Of a DNA stretch of 21,957 nt, positions 15,080-21,710 are shown piece after piece. The stretch is from the NCBI GenBank assembly GCA_036566745.1, contig DATCVR010000114.1, positions 1-21,957 on the forward strand, in the 5' to 3' direction. The position numbers and the translations under genes were made by a program. The notes under the pieces were generated by a model that did not search any database, was not told the origin of the DNA, and saw nothing but the letters and a program-made list of their open reading frames with translations. Within the stretch, counting starts at the first letter, position 1. The number at the start of each line of letters is the position of its first letter. The stretch is from DATCVR01 sp036566745 (GTDB taxonomy: Bacteria; Actinomycetota; Actinomycetes; Jiangellales; Jiangellaceae).

Positions 15080-15975
15080 GCCTGGACCGCCAGCAGCACC
15101 GGGATCACCGGGAGCGCCATGGCGGTGAGCAGGTCGAGGGTGCCGGAGCCGGCCGCGCCGTCGAGCAGCCGCGGCGCGACGGCCACTCCGACCGCGACGA
15201 GTGGCGCGGCCGCAGCGATCGCCGTGCAGACGTAGGCCCAGCCGTCCCGCTCACGGTGGAGGAGCCGTCCGGCCGCCACGATCGCGACGATCGCCACCAG
15301 CTGCATCAGCAGTGCCGGCACCGGCTGGGTGAGCTCGACGCCGAACGCCGGGGTGAGCAGGATGGTCGCGCCGAGCAGGGCTCCCGCCACGGGGACGGCC
15401 CGGCGCGCGACCGCCACGGAACGCTCCCGGCGCTCGCGCGGCATCCGCAACGCGGCGAACACGGCACCGTGCGAGGTGAACACGGCAACCATGGTGGCTC
15501 CCCAGAGCAGCGAATACGGCCCGACCAGTGTCCCAAGCCCGGTCGTCGAGTCGTGGGGCACCCCCTGGGCGAGGTTGCCGAGGAGCATCCCCCAGGCGAA
15601 CGCCATGACCGTGCTGGCGGCGACGATCGTCCGTTCCCACCCGCCCCGCCACCTCGCCGACGGGCGGCGGCTGCGGAACCAGACCCCGATGTCACGCAGC
15701 ACCCAGCCGACGAGCAGTGCGACGACGACCGGGTACGCCGCGTGCAGGACGTCCTTCTCCACCGCGGGGAACGCCCCGATCAGCAGCCCCGCGCCCGCGA
15801 TCAGCCACACCTCACCACTGAGCAGGAATGGGCCCAGCGCGGTGAGGAGCAGGCGCCGCTCCGGGTCGGTGGTGCCGATCCGGCGCAACGACATGCCCAG
15901 CCCGAGGTTGCCTCCGTCGAGCACCGACCAGCCCACGAGCATCAGCCCGAGCACGCACAGCCACATGACCTCCAC
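15022..15975 (-). CDS. cydB: Cytochrome bd-type oxidase subunit II (CydB), divergent
   Basis: This 317-residue polytopic membrane protein forms the bd oxidase with CydA. The family frame is clear (LDGGNLGLGMSL, GEVWLIAGAGLLIGAFP, HRERDGWAYVCTA, a terminal WWVFRIRVSARS), and Arg94 aligns with E. coli Arg100. The three Asp residues of the E. coli CydB proton pathway are all replaced. Asp29 of DGFD is Asn23, Asp58 of HWDGN is Leu52 (local FLLSG), and Asp105 is Trp99 (VLRDIGVWFRSR). It is somewhat shorter than the E. coli protein. GTG 15975 lies 2 nt after the cydA stop with GGAGAGGAG 6 nt upstream; ATG 15966 is an alternative. The operon position supports the assignment. The substitutions mark a divergent subfamily rather than a broken gene, since the frame is intact. 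Confidence 0.9.
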   Translation of the reverse strand: MEVMWLCVLGLMLVGWSVLDGGNLGLGMSLRRIGTTDPERRLLLTALGPFLLSGEVWLIAGAGLLIGAFPAVEKDVLHAAYPVVVALLVGWVLRDIGVWFRSRRPSARWRGGWERTIVAASTVMAFAWGMLLGNLAQGVPHDSTTGLGTLVGPYSLLWGATMVAVFTSHGAVFAALRMPRERRERSVAVARRAVPVAGALLGATILLTPAFGVELTQPVPALLMQLVAIVAIVAAGRLLHRERDGWAYVCTAIAAAAPLVAVGVAVAPRLLDGAAGSGTLDLLTAMALPVIPVLLAVQAWLWWVFRIRVSARSAVFF

Positions 15976-15977
15976 GG

Positions 15978-17279
15978 TCAGCTCCTCTCCGTCGCGGTGC
16001 CGACCAGGGCGTCCGGGCGTGGATCGTCATCGCCGTCGTCGAGCCCGGCCAGATCGGAGCCGAGCACCATCCCGTGGGGTCCGCGGCGGGCCAGCCGGGC
16101 GATCAGCCACCAGTCGACGACCGCGAGCACGACGAACGCCGTCCCGAAGACGATCAGGCTGGTGAGGACGCGGCCGGTGGAGTTCGGCGCCACGGCGTCG
16201 GCGACGGTGAGCTCCCCGAACACCAGCCACGGCTGGCGGCCGACCTCGCGGATCAGCCAGCCGCAGATCACGACGACGAACGGCAGCGGGATCGTCCACA
16301 CGTAGACCCGATGCCAGAAGCGGCGGAAGAACGCCGGCCGCGCCCGGTCGAAGCCGTTCTTGATCAACAGCAGGAGCAGCCCGACGAAGATCAGGAAGTA
16401 CAGGAACCCCGTCGTCTGCATCACCGGCCAGGCGAACTCCACCCAGTCCGGCGGAGTCCAGTCGCCGGGCCCGAACTGCGCCTCCATCTGGGCCTGGTAC
16501 TCGGCCGGCCCCGGGTCGTTGCCGCCCAGGACCAGCAGCTTCCCGTCGGTCAGGTAGGTGAGCTGGGCGAAGCCCATCCCGATGACCATCATCGAGGCGA
16601 GGGCACCGGTGATCACCGCGATCCGCAGCGAGCGACGGAAGAAGTCGAGGTCGGGGGTGTTGCGCAGGAAGTGCCACGAGCAGATGCCCACCATGACGAC
16701 GCTGGCGGTCAACAGGCACACCGGCACGATGTGCGCGAGCGCGCCGATGGTCTGGGGATTGGTCAGCAGCGCGCCGAAGTCCTCGATCTTGGCCACGCCG
16801 TCCTCGATCACATGGCCCACCGGCTCCTGGAGGAAGCCGTTGGCCACCATGACCCAGAAGGCCGAGAGGTAGCCGGTGATGGTGACCAGCCAGAACAGGC
16901 CGGTATGGACCCAGCGGTTGAGCCGTCCCCAGCCGAAGATCCACAGCGCCAGGAACGTCGACTCCAGGAAGAACGCGACCAGCGTCTCCATCGCCAGCGG
17001 CGCACCGAACACGTCGCCCGCGAAGGTCATCAACCCGCTCCAGTGCAGGCCGAACTGGAACTCCAGGAGGATGCCGACCACGATGCCCATGGCGTAGTTG
17101 ACGATGTAGATCTGGCCCCAGAACCGGGTGAGCCGCTCGGTCACCGCCTTGCCGGTGATGGCCCACCGGGTCTGCAGGATCGCCACGATCGGCGCGAGTC
17201 CCAGCGTGAGCACGACGAAGAGGAAGTGGAAGATCGCCGTCAGCGCGAACTGCAGGCGCGACAGGTCGAGCGCGCTCAT
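15978..17279 (-). CDS. cydA: Cytochrome bd-type oxidase subunit I (CydA), lacking a recognisable Q-loop motif
   Basis: This 433-residue haem-bearing subunit reduces O2 to water. Conserved ligands and acids align with E. coli CydA: His18 (His19, high-spin haem), His183 and Met287 (His186/Met393, haem b558), Glu98 and Glu106 (Glu99/107), Glu345 and Arg348 in REVGRQPW (Glu445/Arg448). The usual EFQFG and FGAPLAME motifs are intact. In contrast, the periplasmic Q-loop (about 236-282) is short and shows no GDxQ...QPxKxAAxE signature, so Lys252/Glu257 equivalents are absent. The Arg391 position is Val286. The C-terminus is an acidic, probably disordered tail. It is the first gene of cydABDC, divergent from a PadR regulator. 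The gene call is secure; whether quinol is the donor is open. Confidence 0.94.
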   Translation of the reverse strand: MSALDLSRLQFALTAIFHFLFVVLTLGLAPIVAILQTRWAITGKAVTERLTRFWGQIYIVNYAMGIVVGILLEFQFGLHWSGLMTFAGDVFGAPLAMETLVAFFLESTFLALWIFGWGRLNRWVHTGLFWLVTITGYLSAFWVMVANGFLQEPVGHVIEDGVAKIEDFGALLTNPQTIGALAHIVPVCLLTASVVMVGICSWHFLRNTPDLDFFRRSLRIAVITGALASMMVIGMGFAQLTYLTDGKLLVLGGNDPGPAEYQAQMEAQFGPGDWTPPDWVEFAWPVMQTTGFLYFLIFVGLLLLLIKNGFDRARPAFFRRFWHRVYVWTIPLPFVVVICGWLIREVGRQPWLVFGELTVADAVAPNSTGRVLTSLIVFGTAFVVLAVVDWWLIARLARRGPHGMVLGSDLAGLDDGDDDPRPDALVGTATERS

Positions 17280-17336
17280 GGTGCACCCCGCACGTTTACG
17301 GCTTTCACCGCTGCCTCCCGATTTCGATCAGTTGCT

Positions 17337-17376
17337 ACTCTACGCGTAGACACGCTACATCCAGGACACGTAGACT
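17337..17376. promoter_or_regulatory. Divergent cydA/padR promoters with overlapping palindromic operator
   Basis: The padR promoter reads -35 TAGACA (17347-17352), an 18-bp spacer, and -10 TAGACT (17371-17376), which ends 6 nt before ATG 17383 and is thus leaderless. On the minus strand, TAGAGT (17342-17337) is a candidate cydA -10. The perfect palindrome TCTACGCGTAGA (17339-17350) covers that -10 and the padR -35. CGTAGAC occurs twice (17345-17351 and 17369-17375), 24 nt apart. A PadR dimer here could control both directions. The elements are seen; binding is inferred. Confidence 0.6.
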
Positions 17377-17382
17377 GTCGAC

Positions 17383-17712
17383 ATGAAGCCCGATGCGCTG
17401 CGCGGCCACCTCGACGGCATGATCCTCGCCGTGGTCGAAGACGCCCCACGCCACGGGTACGCCATCGCCGAGGCGCTCCAAGCGCGCAGTGCGGGCGAGC
17501 TCGACGTCCCCACCGGGACGCTCTATCCCGCGCTGCGCCGCCTCGAACGCATCGGGTACCTCCGCAGCGACTGGAGCACCGTGGGCGGGCGCAAGCGCCG
17601 CACCTACGAACTCACCAACTCGGGCCGGTCGGCGCTAGCCGCTGACCGCGAGGCCTTCCGCACCTTCAGCAGCGTCGTGGGCGCGGTCCTCGGGACCCAG
17701 CCCGCCACCTGA
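17383..17712 (+). CDS. PadR family transcriptional regulator
   Basis: This 109-residue winged-helix repressor of the short PadR (PF03551) class matches the family pattern: LDGMILAVVEDAPRHGYAI, then GTLYPALRRLERIGYL and the wing segment RKRRTYELTNSGR. The C-terminal dimerisation helix is short, as in the small PadR subgroup. ATG 17383 lies 6 nt after TAGACT and lacks a Shine-Dalgarno, so a leaderless transcript is likely. PadR genes in Actinobacteria are often paired with a membrane protein carrying an N-terminal helical adaptor domain. Here that partner lies downstream on the opposite strand and overlaps the 3' end by 78 nt. The divergent position suggests control of cydABDC, the partner gene, or both. 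The signal is unknown. Confidence 0.93.
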   Translation: MKPDALRGHLDGMILAVVEDAPRHGYAIAEALQARSAGELDVPTGTLYPALRRLERIGYLRSDWSTVGGRKRRTYELTNSGRSALAADREAFRTFSSVVGAVLGTQPAT

Positions 17713-18351
17713 CGTCAGCCGAAGGCACTGCCACGCCAGCACGGCCATCCACGTCGACGGCAGCACCGTGACGATTGCGCCCTGCACGAGGTCGCCCACC
17801 GGCCACGTCGCGACCGGTACCGGCGCGAACGCGGCGAGCAGCGGGCCACAGGCGGCCGTGACCAGGAGGTCGGCCAGCACGAGCATCGACGCCACCCGCA
17901 CGACCGGGCGTGACGGCAGCACCCGCCCCCCGATCCCGAGCGCGACCGCCGCAAGCGCCGATCCGGCCAGCGTCACGAGGTTGCTGACGTCGACGAACTG
18001 TGCCAAGAGGCCGTAGCCGGCCGACACCGGCGGCCAGCCGTCGCCGGCGACCTGGCCCTTCCACAGCGCTTCGATGACCACGAACTGGACCGAGCCGAGC
18101 AGCAGCATCAGCACCGCGAGATGGCGCCCCGCAGCCGCGGCCAGCTCGGGTCGCAGCCCGGCCGCGATCACCTCGGGCGATCCGAACTCGTCGACGGCCA
18201 GCCGCTCGGCGCTGGCGGCGTCGAGGCCGGAGGAACGATGCGCCTCGGCCGCGTCGAGCAGGCCGTCGCGCACCTCGCGGACCATGCCCGCGCGGACGAT
18301 CACCGGGCCGCGCAGACGGCGGCGCAGGTCGGCGACGTAGCGATCGATCAC
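17635..18351 (-). CDS. Four-helix membrane protein with N-terminal helical adaptor (PadR-partner type)
   Basis: This 238-residue protein has a soluble N-terminal helical segment (about 1-70) beginning VIDRYVADLRRRLRG, with EVRDGLLDAAEAH and AVDEFGSPEVIAAGL. That is the pattern of permease-prefix/HAAS-type domains found next to PadR regulators, which are thought to let the two proteins interact. About four hydrophobic helices follow (77-96, 124-145, 153-175, 188-208). GTG 18351 has GGGAG 8 nt upstream and begins at the conserved VIDRY; GTG 18390 would add 13 non-conserved residues. The last 25 residues are polar and are encoded antisense to the end of padR. A TAGCGT box at 18398-18393 is a possible promoter. 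The biochemical role is unknown; sequestering PadR at the membrane is a plausible inference. Confidence 0.78.
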   Translation of the reverse strand: MIDRYVADLRRRLRGPVIVRAGMVREVRDGLLDAAEAHRSSGLDAASAERLAVDEFGSPEVIAAGLRPELAAAAGRHLAVLMLLLGSVQFVVIEALWKGQVAGDGWPPVSAGYGLLAQFVDVSNLVTLAGSALAAVALGIGGRVLPSRPVVRVASMLVLADLLVTAACGPLLAAFAPVPVATWPVGDLVQGAIVTVLPSTWMAVLAWQCLRLTSGGGLGPEDRAHDAAEGAEGLAVSG

Positions 18352-18450
18352 GACGAGGACTCCCGCGGCGGAGGGACTGGCGACGGCCACCCACGCTAGC
18401 GGTGCCCTGGCTCCGCCGATACCGCCCGCCGACGAAGTCAGGGCAGGCTC

Positions 18451-18488
18451 AGGGTCATCCCCGAGACCTGCGGCTCGGGGACGACCCT
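18451..18488 (-). terminator. Hairpin downstream of pspA
   Basis: The arms 18451-18465 and 18474-18488 pair over 15 positions with one A-C mismatch (core TCCCCGAG against CTCGGGGA) around an 8-nt loop. It begins 27 nt beyond the pspA stop on the minus strand. This separates the TPM-pspA transcript from the membrane-protein gene below it. No T-run. Confidence 0.7.
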
Positions 18489-18515
18489 GTGGTCGCGGCC
18501 GTCGAGCTCAGACCG

Positions 18516-19286
18516 TCAGTAGGTGGACTCCGGCTCCGACGTGGTCGAACCGCCCAGCGCGGCCGACGGCGAGGATCCGCCGGTCTTCAGCGCGGCCAGC
18601 CGGGCCTCGACCTCGGTCTGCTCCTCGGCGTCCTCGAGCTGCTCGAACTGGACGTCGAGGGACGACGCCGCCAGCTCCTCCGAGCCGCGTGCCCTGGCCT
18701 CCTCGCGCCGGATCTTCTCCTCGAAGCGGCTGACCTCGCTGGTCGGGTCGAGGATGTCGATGCTCTTGATCGCGTCGTGGACCTGGTTCTGGGCGTCGGC
18801 GGTCTTGGCCCGGGCGACCAGCTCGTTGCGCTTGCTCTTGAGCTGCTCGAGCTTGCTCTGCATCGCCACGAGCCCGGACTTGAGCTTGTCGACGACCTCG
18901 CGCTGGGACGCGATGTTGGGGGCGGCGGTCTTCATCTCGCCCTCAGCCGTGATCTGACGGCCCAGCGCCAGCTTGGCGAGGTTGTCGAACTTGTCGGCGT
19001 TGGCGGTGTCGCCCGCGGCGCGCAACTCGTCCGCCTTCTGGCTGGCGGCGGCGGCCTTCTGCCCCCACTCAGCCGCGGCGGCCTCGTCCTCGCGATAGTC
19101 GTCCTCGATGAGGCGGAGGTTGCCGATGGTGGTGGCCACGGCGTCCTGGGCCTCGGCGATGTTGTTCGTGTAGTCGCGAACCATCTGGTCGAGCATCTGC
19201 TCGGGATCTTCCGCGGAGTCGAGCAGCGCGTTGATGTTGGCCTTGGCCAGCTGCGCGACGCGGCCGAAGATGGACTGCTTGGACAT
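18516..19286 (-). CDS. pspA: PspA/IM30 family envelope-stress protein
   Basis: This 256-residue protein belongs to the ESCRT-III-like PspA/Vipp1 family, which coats and repairs stressed membranes. It opens with an amphipathic helix (SIFGRVAQLAKANINALLDS), followed by the family signature EDPEQMLDQMVRDYTNNI. A long, charged coiled coil runs over about 45-225. A low-complexity Ser/Gly tail (about 230-256) is common in actinobacterial members. The length is normal. The ATG lies 15 nt after the TPM-domain stop with GAGAGG upstream, so the two are co-transcribed. No PspC or mycobacterial PspM/ClgR homologue is in view; the TPM protein is the only candidate partner here. The family is certain; the regulation is unknown. 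Confidence 0.94.
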   Translation of the reverse strand: MSKQSIFGRVAQLAKANINALLDSAEDPEQMLDQMVRDYTNNIAEAQDAVATTIGNLRLIEDDYREDEAAAAEWGQKAAAASQKADELRAAGDTANADKFDNLAKLALGRQITAEGEMKTAAPNIASQREVVDKLKSGLVAMQSKLEQLKSKRNELVARAKTADAQNQVHDAIKSIDILDPTSEVSRFEEKIRREEARARGSEELAASSLDVQFEQLEDAEEQTEVEARLAALKTGGSSPSAALGGSTTSEPESTY

Positions 19287-19301
19287 GGGCCTGCCTCTCG
19301 G

Positions 19302-21350
19302 TTAGAACCTGCCGCTTGTACCCCGCCGGCCACGGCTGCTGCCGCGGCCACGGGAGCCACTCGAGCGGGGTCTCGACATCCCCCCGCCCCACGACGGCGC
19401 GCCGCCGTAGGACCTTCCGCCACCTCCTCCGCCCAGCATGCTGCCGAGGATGCCTCCGAGGATGGCGCCGGTCATCCCGCCTCCACCGCCTCCACCGCTT
19501 CCGCCGAAGGCGCCGCCGTACCCGGACGTCTGTGGCTGGAACCCGCCGACGTCGGATTGGGCGAGCTGACCGGCCTGCTGGGCCAGGGCGTCGGCCTGCT
19601 GGGCATAGGACAGCGCCGTCGCCGGGTCGGACGCAGCGGCGGCGAGCGCCTGGTCGAGGTACCGCTGCGCCTGAACCAGGCGGGTTCGCGCCTCGCCGCC
19701 CACCGCACCACGGCGGGTGGTGATGAAATCGGTGACGGCCGCGATCTGGCTACGGGCCGACAGGACGGCCTGGTCGAGAGAGGCCCGAGCCCGCTGAGCC
19801 TGGGCCTGGGCGTCGCGGACGCCGCCCAGCGCGGCGTCGAGCTCGCCGCCGGCTTCCTGGAGCCGCCGCAGCGCCGCGAGCGGATCGAAGCGCTGCCCGG
19901 CCAGTCCCTGCTTCACCGTGGCCACGACCGCCTCGGCCGCAGCGATCGTGCCCGTGAGATCAGCGGAGGCTCCGCCGGATCGTGCGGGGTCGGCTGCCAA
20001 CGCGGTGGCCTCGGCGAGGTCCTGCTCGACATCGGCGACACCGGCACGGACGCCCTCGGCGGCCTTGTCGAGCTCGGAGCCGAGGCGGTCGACGGCGTCG
20101 AGCAACTCGCCGGCCTGGCCCACCGCCAGCTCGGCGGCGCGGACCTGGACGGCGGCCTCGGACATCGATCCGGCCTGGATCTTCTCGTGCGCGGTGGCAC
20201 CGGCCGTGCGGGCGAAGTCGAGCCTGCTGGCGGCCTCGTCCGCGTTGCCCGCCACCGGCTCGAGGGCGGCGTCGACATATCGCGACGCGAGGATCTGCAG
20301 GCCGGCGCGCACCTGATCGACCCGGGCGCCAAGGGCGGCGGCGTTCTGCTCGACGGTCGTCAGGACCTCGGGAGCGTTCTTCTCGAGGTCGCGCAGCCGG
20401 TCGAATGCGTCGGCCTCGGCCTCGAGCCGGTCGTTGGCGGCGTCGAGGCGTTCGATGATCTCGCCGAGCAGCGTGCGCCGGACGGGTTCGTCCTCGGGAG
20501 TGGAGTCGTCGAGCTGCTGCCGGATCTTGAACGACTCGGTCAGGTGGGCCTTGGCCTCCTCGACGGCGGCGGCGAACGGCGCGGCCGCCTCGGCGCCGTA
20601 CTGGGCCTCGGCGAACCCGACCTCCTGCTCGCTGGTCTTGATCGCGTCGTCGGTCTCGACCAGGAGGACACCGGCCCGCTTCTCGAGCTCGTCGAGGGGT
20701 AGCTGGTCGACCGGGATCGAGGCACCGCCCCGACGCTTGCGGAAGCCGCGCGCCACGGCCCATCCCGCCACGCCGACCCCGGCCACGGCGACCCCGCCGA
20801 TGATCCAGGGCGTGGCGCTGCCGCTCTTGGTCGGCTCGGCGTCGCCGGGGGTGATGTCGGGTGCCTGGACCTGCTCGCCGGATCGCACGGCGTCGAGGCC
20901 GTCGGCGGCTCCGATGGCTGCGCCCGCCCAGTCGTTCTCGCGCAGCGCCGGCTCGACCGCGACGGTGGTGATCTCGTCGAGCTCGGCGTCGGTGAGGGGG
21001 TACTGGGGGTCGACGGACAGCGCGTACACCCGCTCGGACGTGGCCACCGCGAGCAGCGCGTCGTTGACGCCGAGACCGTTCTGCAGGGCCGTCTCGTCGG
21101 CCCACTCAGCCGCGGACCAGTCGGAGAAGTCGTCGACGTAGACCACGAAGAGCTGGAGCCGATGGTCGTCGTAGAGGCGATCGATGGCGGCCTGGACCTC
21201 GTCGGTGCGGCCCTCGACGGCGCCCACGCGATCGGTGATCTCGCCGTCGAGGCTGAGCGGCTCGTCGCCGTGGGCAGGCAGCGCCGCCAGCAGCACCACC
21301 CCAGCGGCACTGATCGCCGCCGACCACAACCGGCGTCTCCGAGCTGCCAT
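19302..21350 (-). CDS. TPM-domain membrane protein with long coiled coil and Gly/Arg-rich tail
   Basis: This 682-residue protein is exported or membrane-anchored. Signal peptide about 1-28 (cleavage near AHG-DEP); TPM domain about 35-155 (RLYDDHRLQLFVVYVDDF, the NDALLAVATSERVYALSV core); one membrane helix 181-202 followed by basic RGFRKRR, which puts the rest in the cytoplasm. That part is a very long Ala/Glu/Gln-rich helical region (about 215-595). It ends in a Gly-rich tail of about 83 residues with a glycine-zipper-like hydrophobic patch (MTGAILGGILGSML) and an Arg/Ser/Gly end. TPM domains are named for TLP18.3, Psb32 and MOLO-1; some have phosphatase activity. ATG 21350 has GGAGG 9 nt upstream; the open frame extends upstream to 21455 without support. 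It sits directly upstream of pspA, suggesting an envelope-stress sensor or scaffold. Its function is inferred only. Confidence 0.88.
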   Translation of the reverse strand: MAARRRRLWSAAISAAGVVLLAALPAHGDEPLSLDGEITDRVGAVEGRTDEVQAAIDRLYDDHRLQLFVVYVDDFSDWSAAEWADETALQNGLGVNDALLAVATSERVYALSVDPQYPLTDAELDEITTVAVEPALRENDWAGAAIGAADGLDAVRSGEQVQAPDITPGDAEPTKSGSATPWIIGGVAVAGVGVAGWAVARGFRKRRGGASIPVDQLPLDELEKRAGVLLVETDDAIKTSEQEVGFAEAQYGAEAAAPFAAAVEEAKAHLTESFKIRQQLDDSTPEDEPVRRTLLGEIIERLDAANDRLEAEADAFDRLRDLEKNAPEVLTTVEQNAAALGARVDQVRAGLQILASRYVDAALEPVAGNADEAASRLDFARTAGATAHEKIQAGSMSEAAVQVRAAELAVGQAGELLDAVDRLGSELDKAAEGVRAGVADVEQDLAEATALAADPARSGGASADLTGTIAAAEAVVATVKQGLAGQRFDPLAALRRLQEAGGELDAALGGVRDAQAQAQRARASLDQAVLSARSQIAAVTDFITTRRGAVGGEARTRLVQAQRYLDQALAAAASDPATALSYAQQADALAQQAGQLAQSDVGGFQPQTSGYGGAFGGSGGGGGGGMTGAILGGILGSMLGGGGGGRSYGGAPSWGGGMSRPRSSGSRGRGSSRGRRGTSGRF

Positions 21351-21391
21351 CGCGCCCCGCCTCCCCGCAGGCTCAGGTCGATCTTCTGCGG

Positions 21392-21420
21392 AGCCTACGG
21401 CCTCTCCCGGAGCGGGACCA
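21392..21420 (-). promoter_or_regulatory. Candidate promoter of the TPM-pspA operon
   Basis: On the minus strand, TGGTCC (21420-21415), a 17-bp spacer and TAGGCT (21397-21392) form a weak -35 and a fair TANNNT -10. This would give a leader of about 35 nt carrying the GGAGG before ATG 21350. Confidence 0.35.
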
Positions 21421-21529
21421 CCCGAACGACACACGCCAGCGCGACCGACCCCCACCGGTCACACGCTGGTCGGCCGACGGCCACCTGGACGCCTCGGACC
21501 ACGCCGCCGGCAGGTCCCACCACCCCGGT

Positions 21530-21574
21530 CGTACGCCGTACGGATACCGCCTGGCGACAGTTGCGTCGCCAGGC
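21530..21574. repeat. Two palindromes in the TPM/kgd divergent intergenic region
   Basis: This region (21351-21710, 360 nt) holds no convincing gene. CGTACG-C-CGTACG (21530-21542) is a perfect 13-nt palindrome. GCCTGGCGAC and GTCGCCAGGC (21549-21558 and 21565-21574, 6-nt centre) are perfect 10-bp arms 6 nt further on. They lie between the two divergent promoters and could be operators for kgd or the TPM operon, or a structural element. No regulator is assigned. Confidence 0.5.
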
Positions 21575-21655
21575 TTCGCCAGCCGAACACCCGATCGCAC
21601 CGCCGCAGTGACCTAGGCCACTATGGGCACTCTGCATCCACATCACCGCGACGAC

Positions 21656-21661
21656 TAGCCT
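21656..21661 (+). promoter_or_regulatory. Candidate -10 box of kgd (TAGCCT)
   Basis: TAGCCT fits TANNNT and lies 49 nt before GTG 21711. Unlike the leaderless genes in this window, this would leave a leader of about 40 nt, which contains the GAAGG Shine-Dalgarno. No good -35 was found. Confidence 0.3.
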
Positions 21662-21710
21662 GTACCACAGCAGCCGCGGATTCTTGTAACGGAAGAAGGC
21701 GAAGGCAACA

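Noticed and set aside
19380..19510. Repetitive CCTCC/CCACC-type tract resembling a tandem repeat
   Set aside because: It encodes the Gly-rich tail of the TPM protein; low-complexity coding sequence rather than a separate repeat element.
18402..20702. Very long plus-strand open frame (about 766 codons)
   Set aside because: It is antisense to pspA and the TPM gene, has a Leu/Gly/Arg/Val-skewed composition with no family resemblance, and is explained by the scarcity of stop codons in high-GC DNA.
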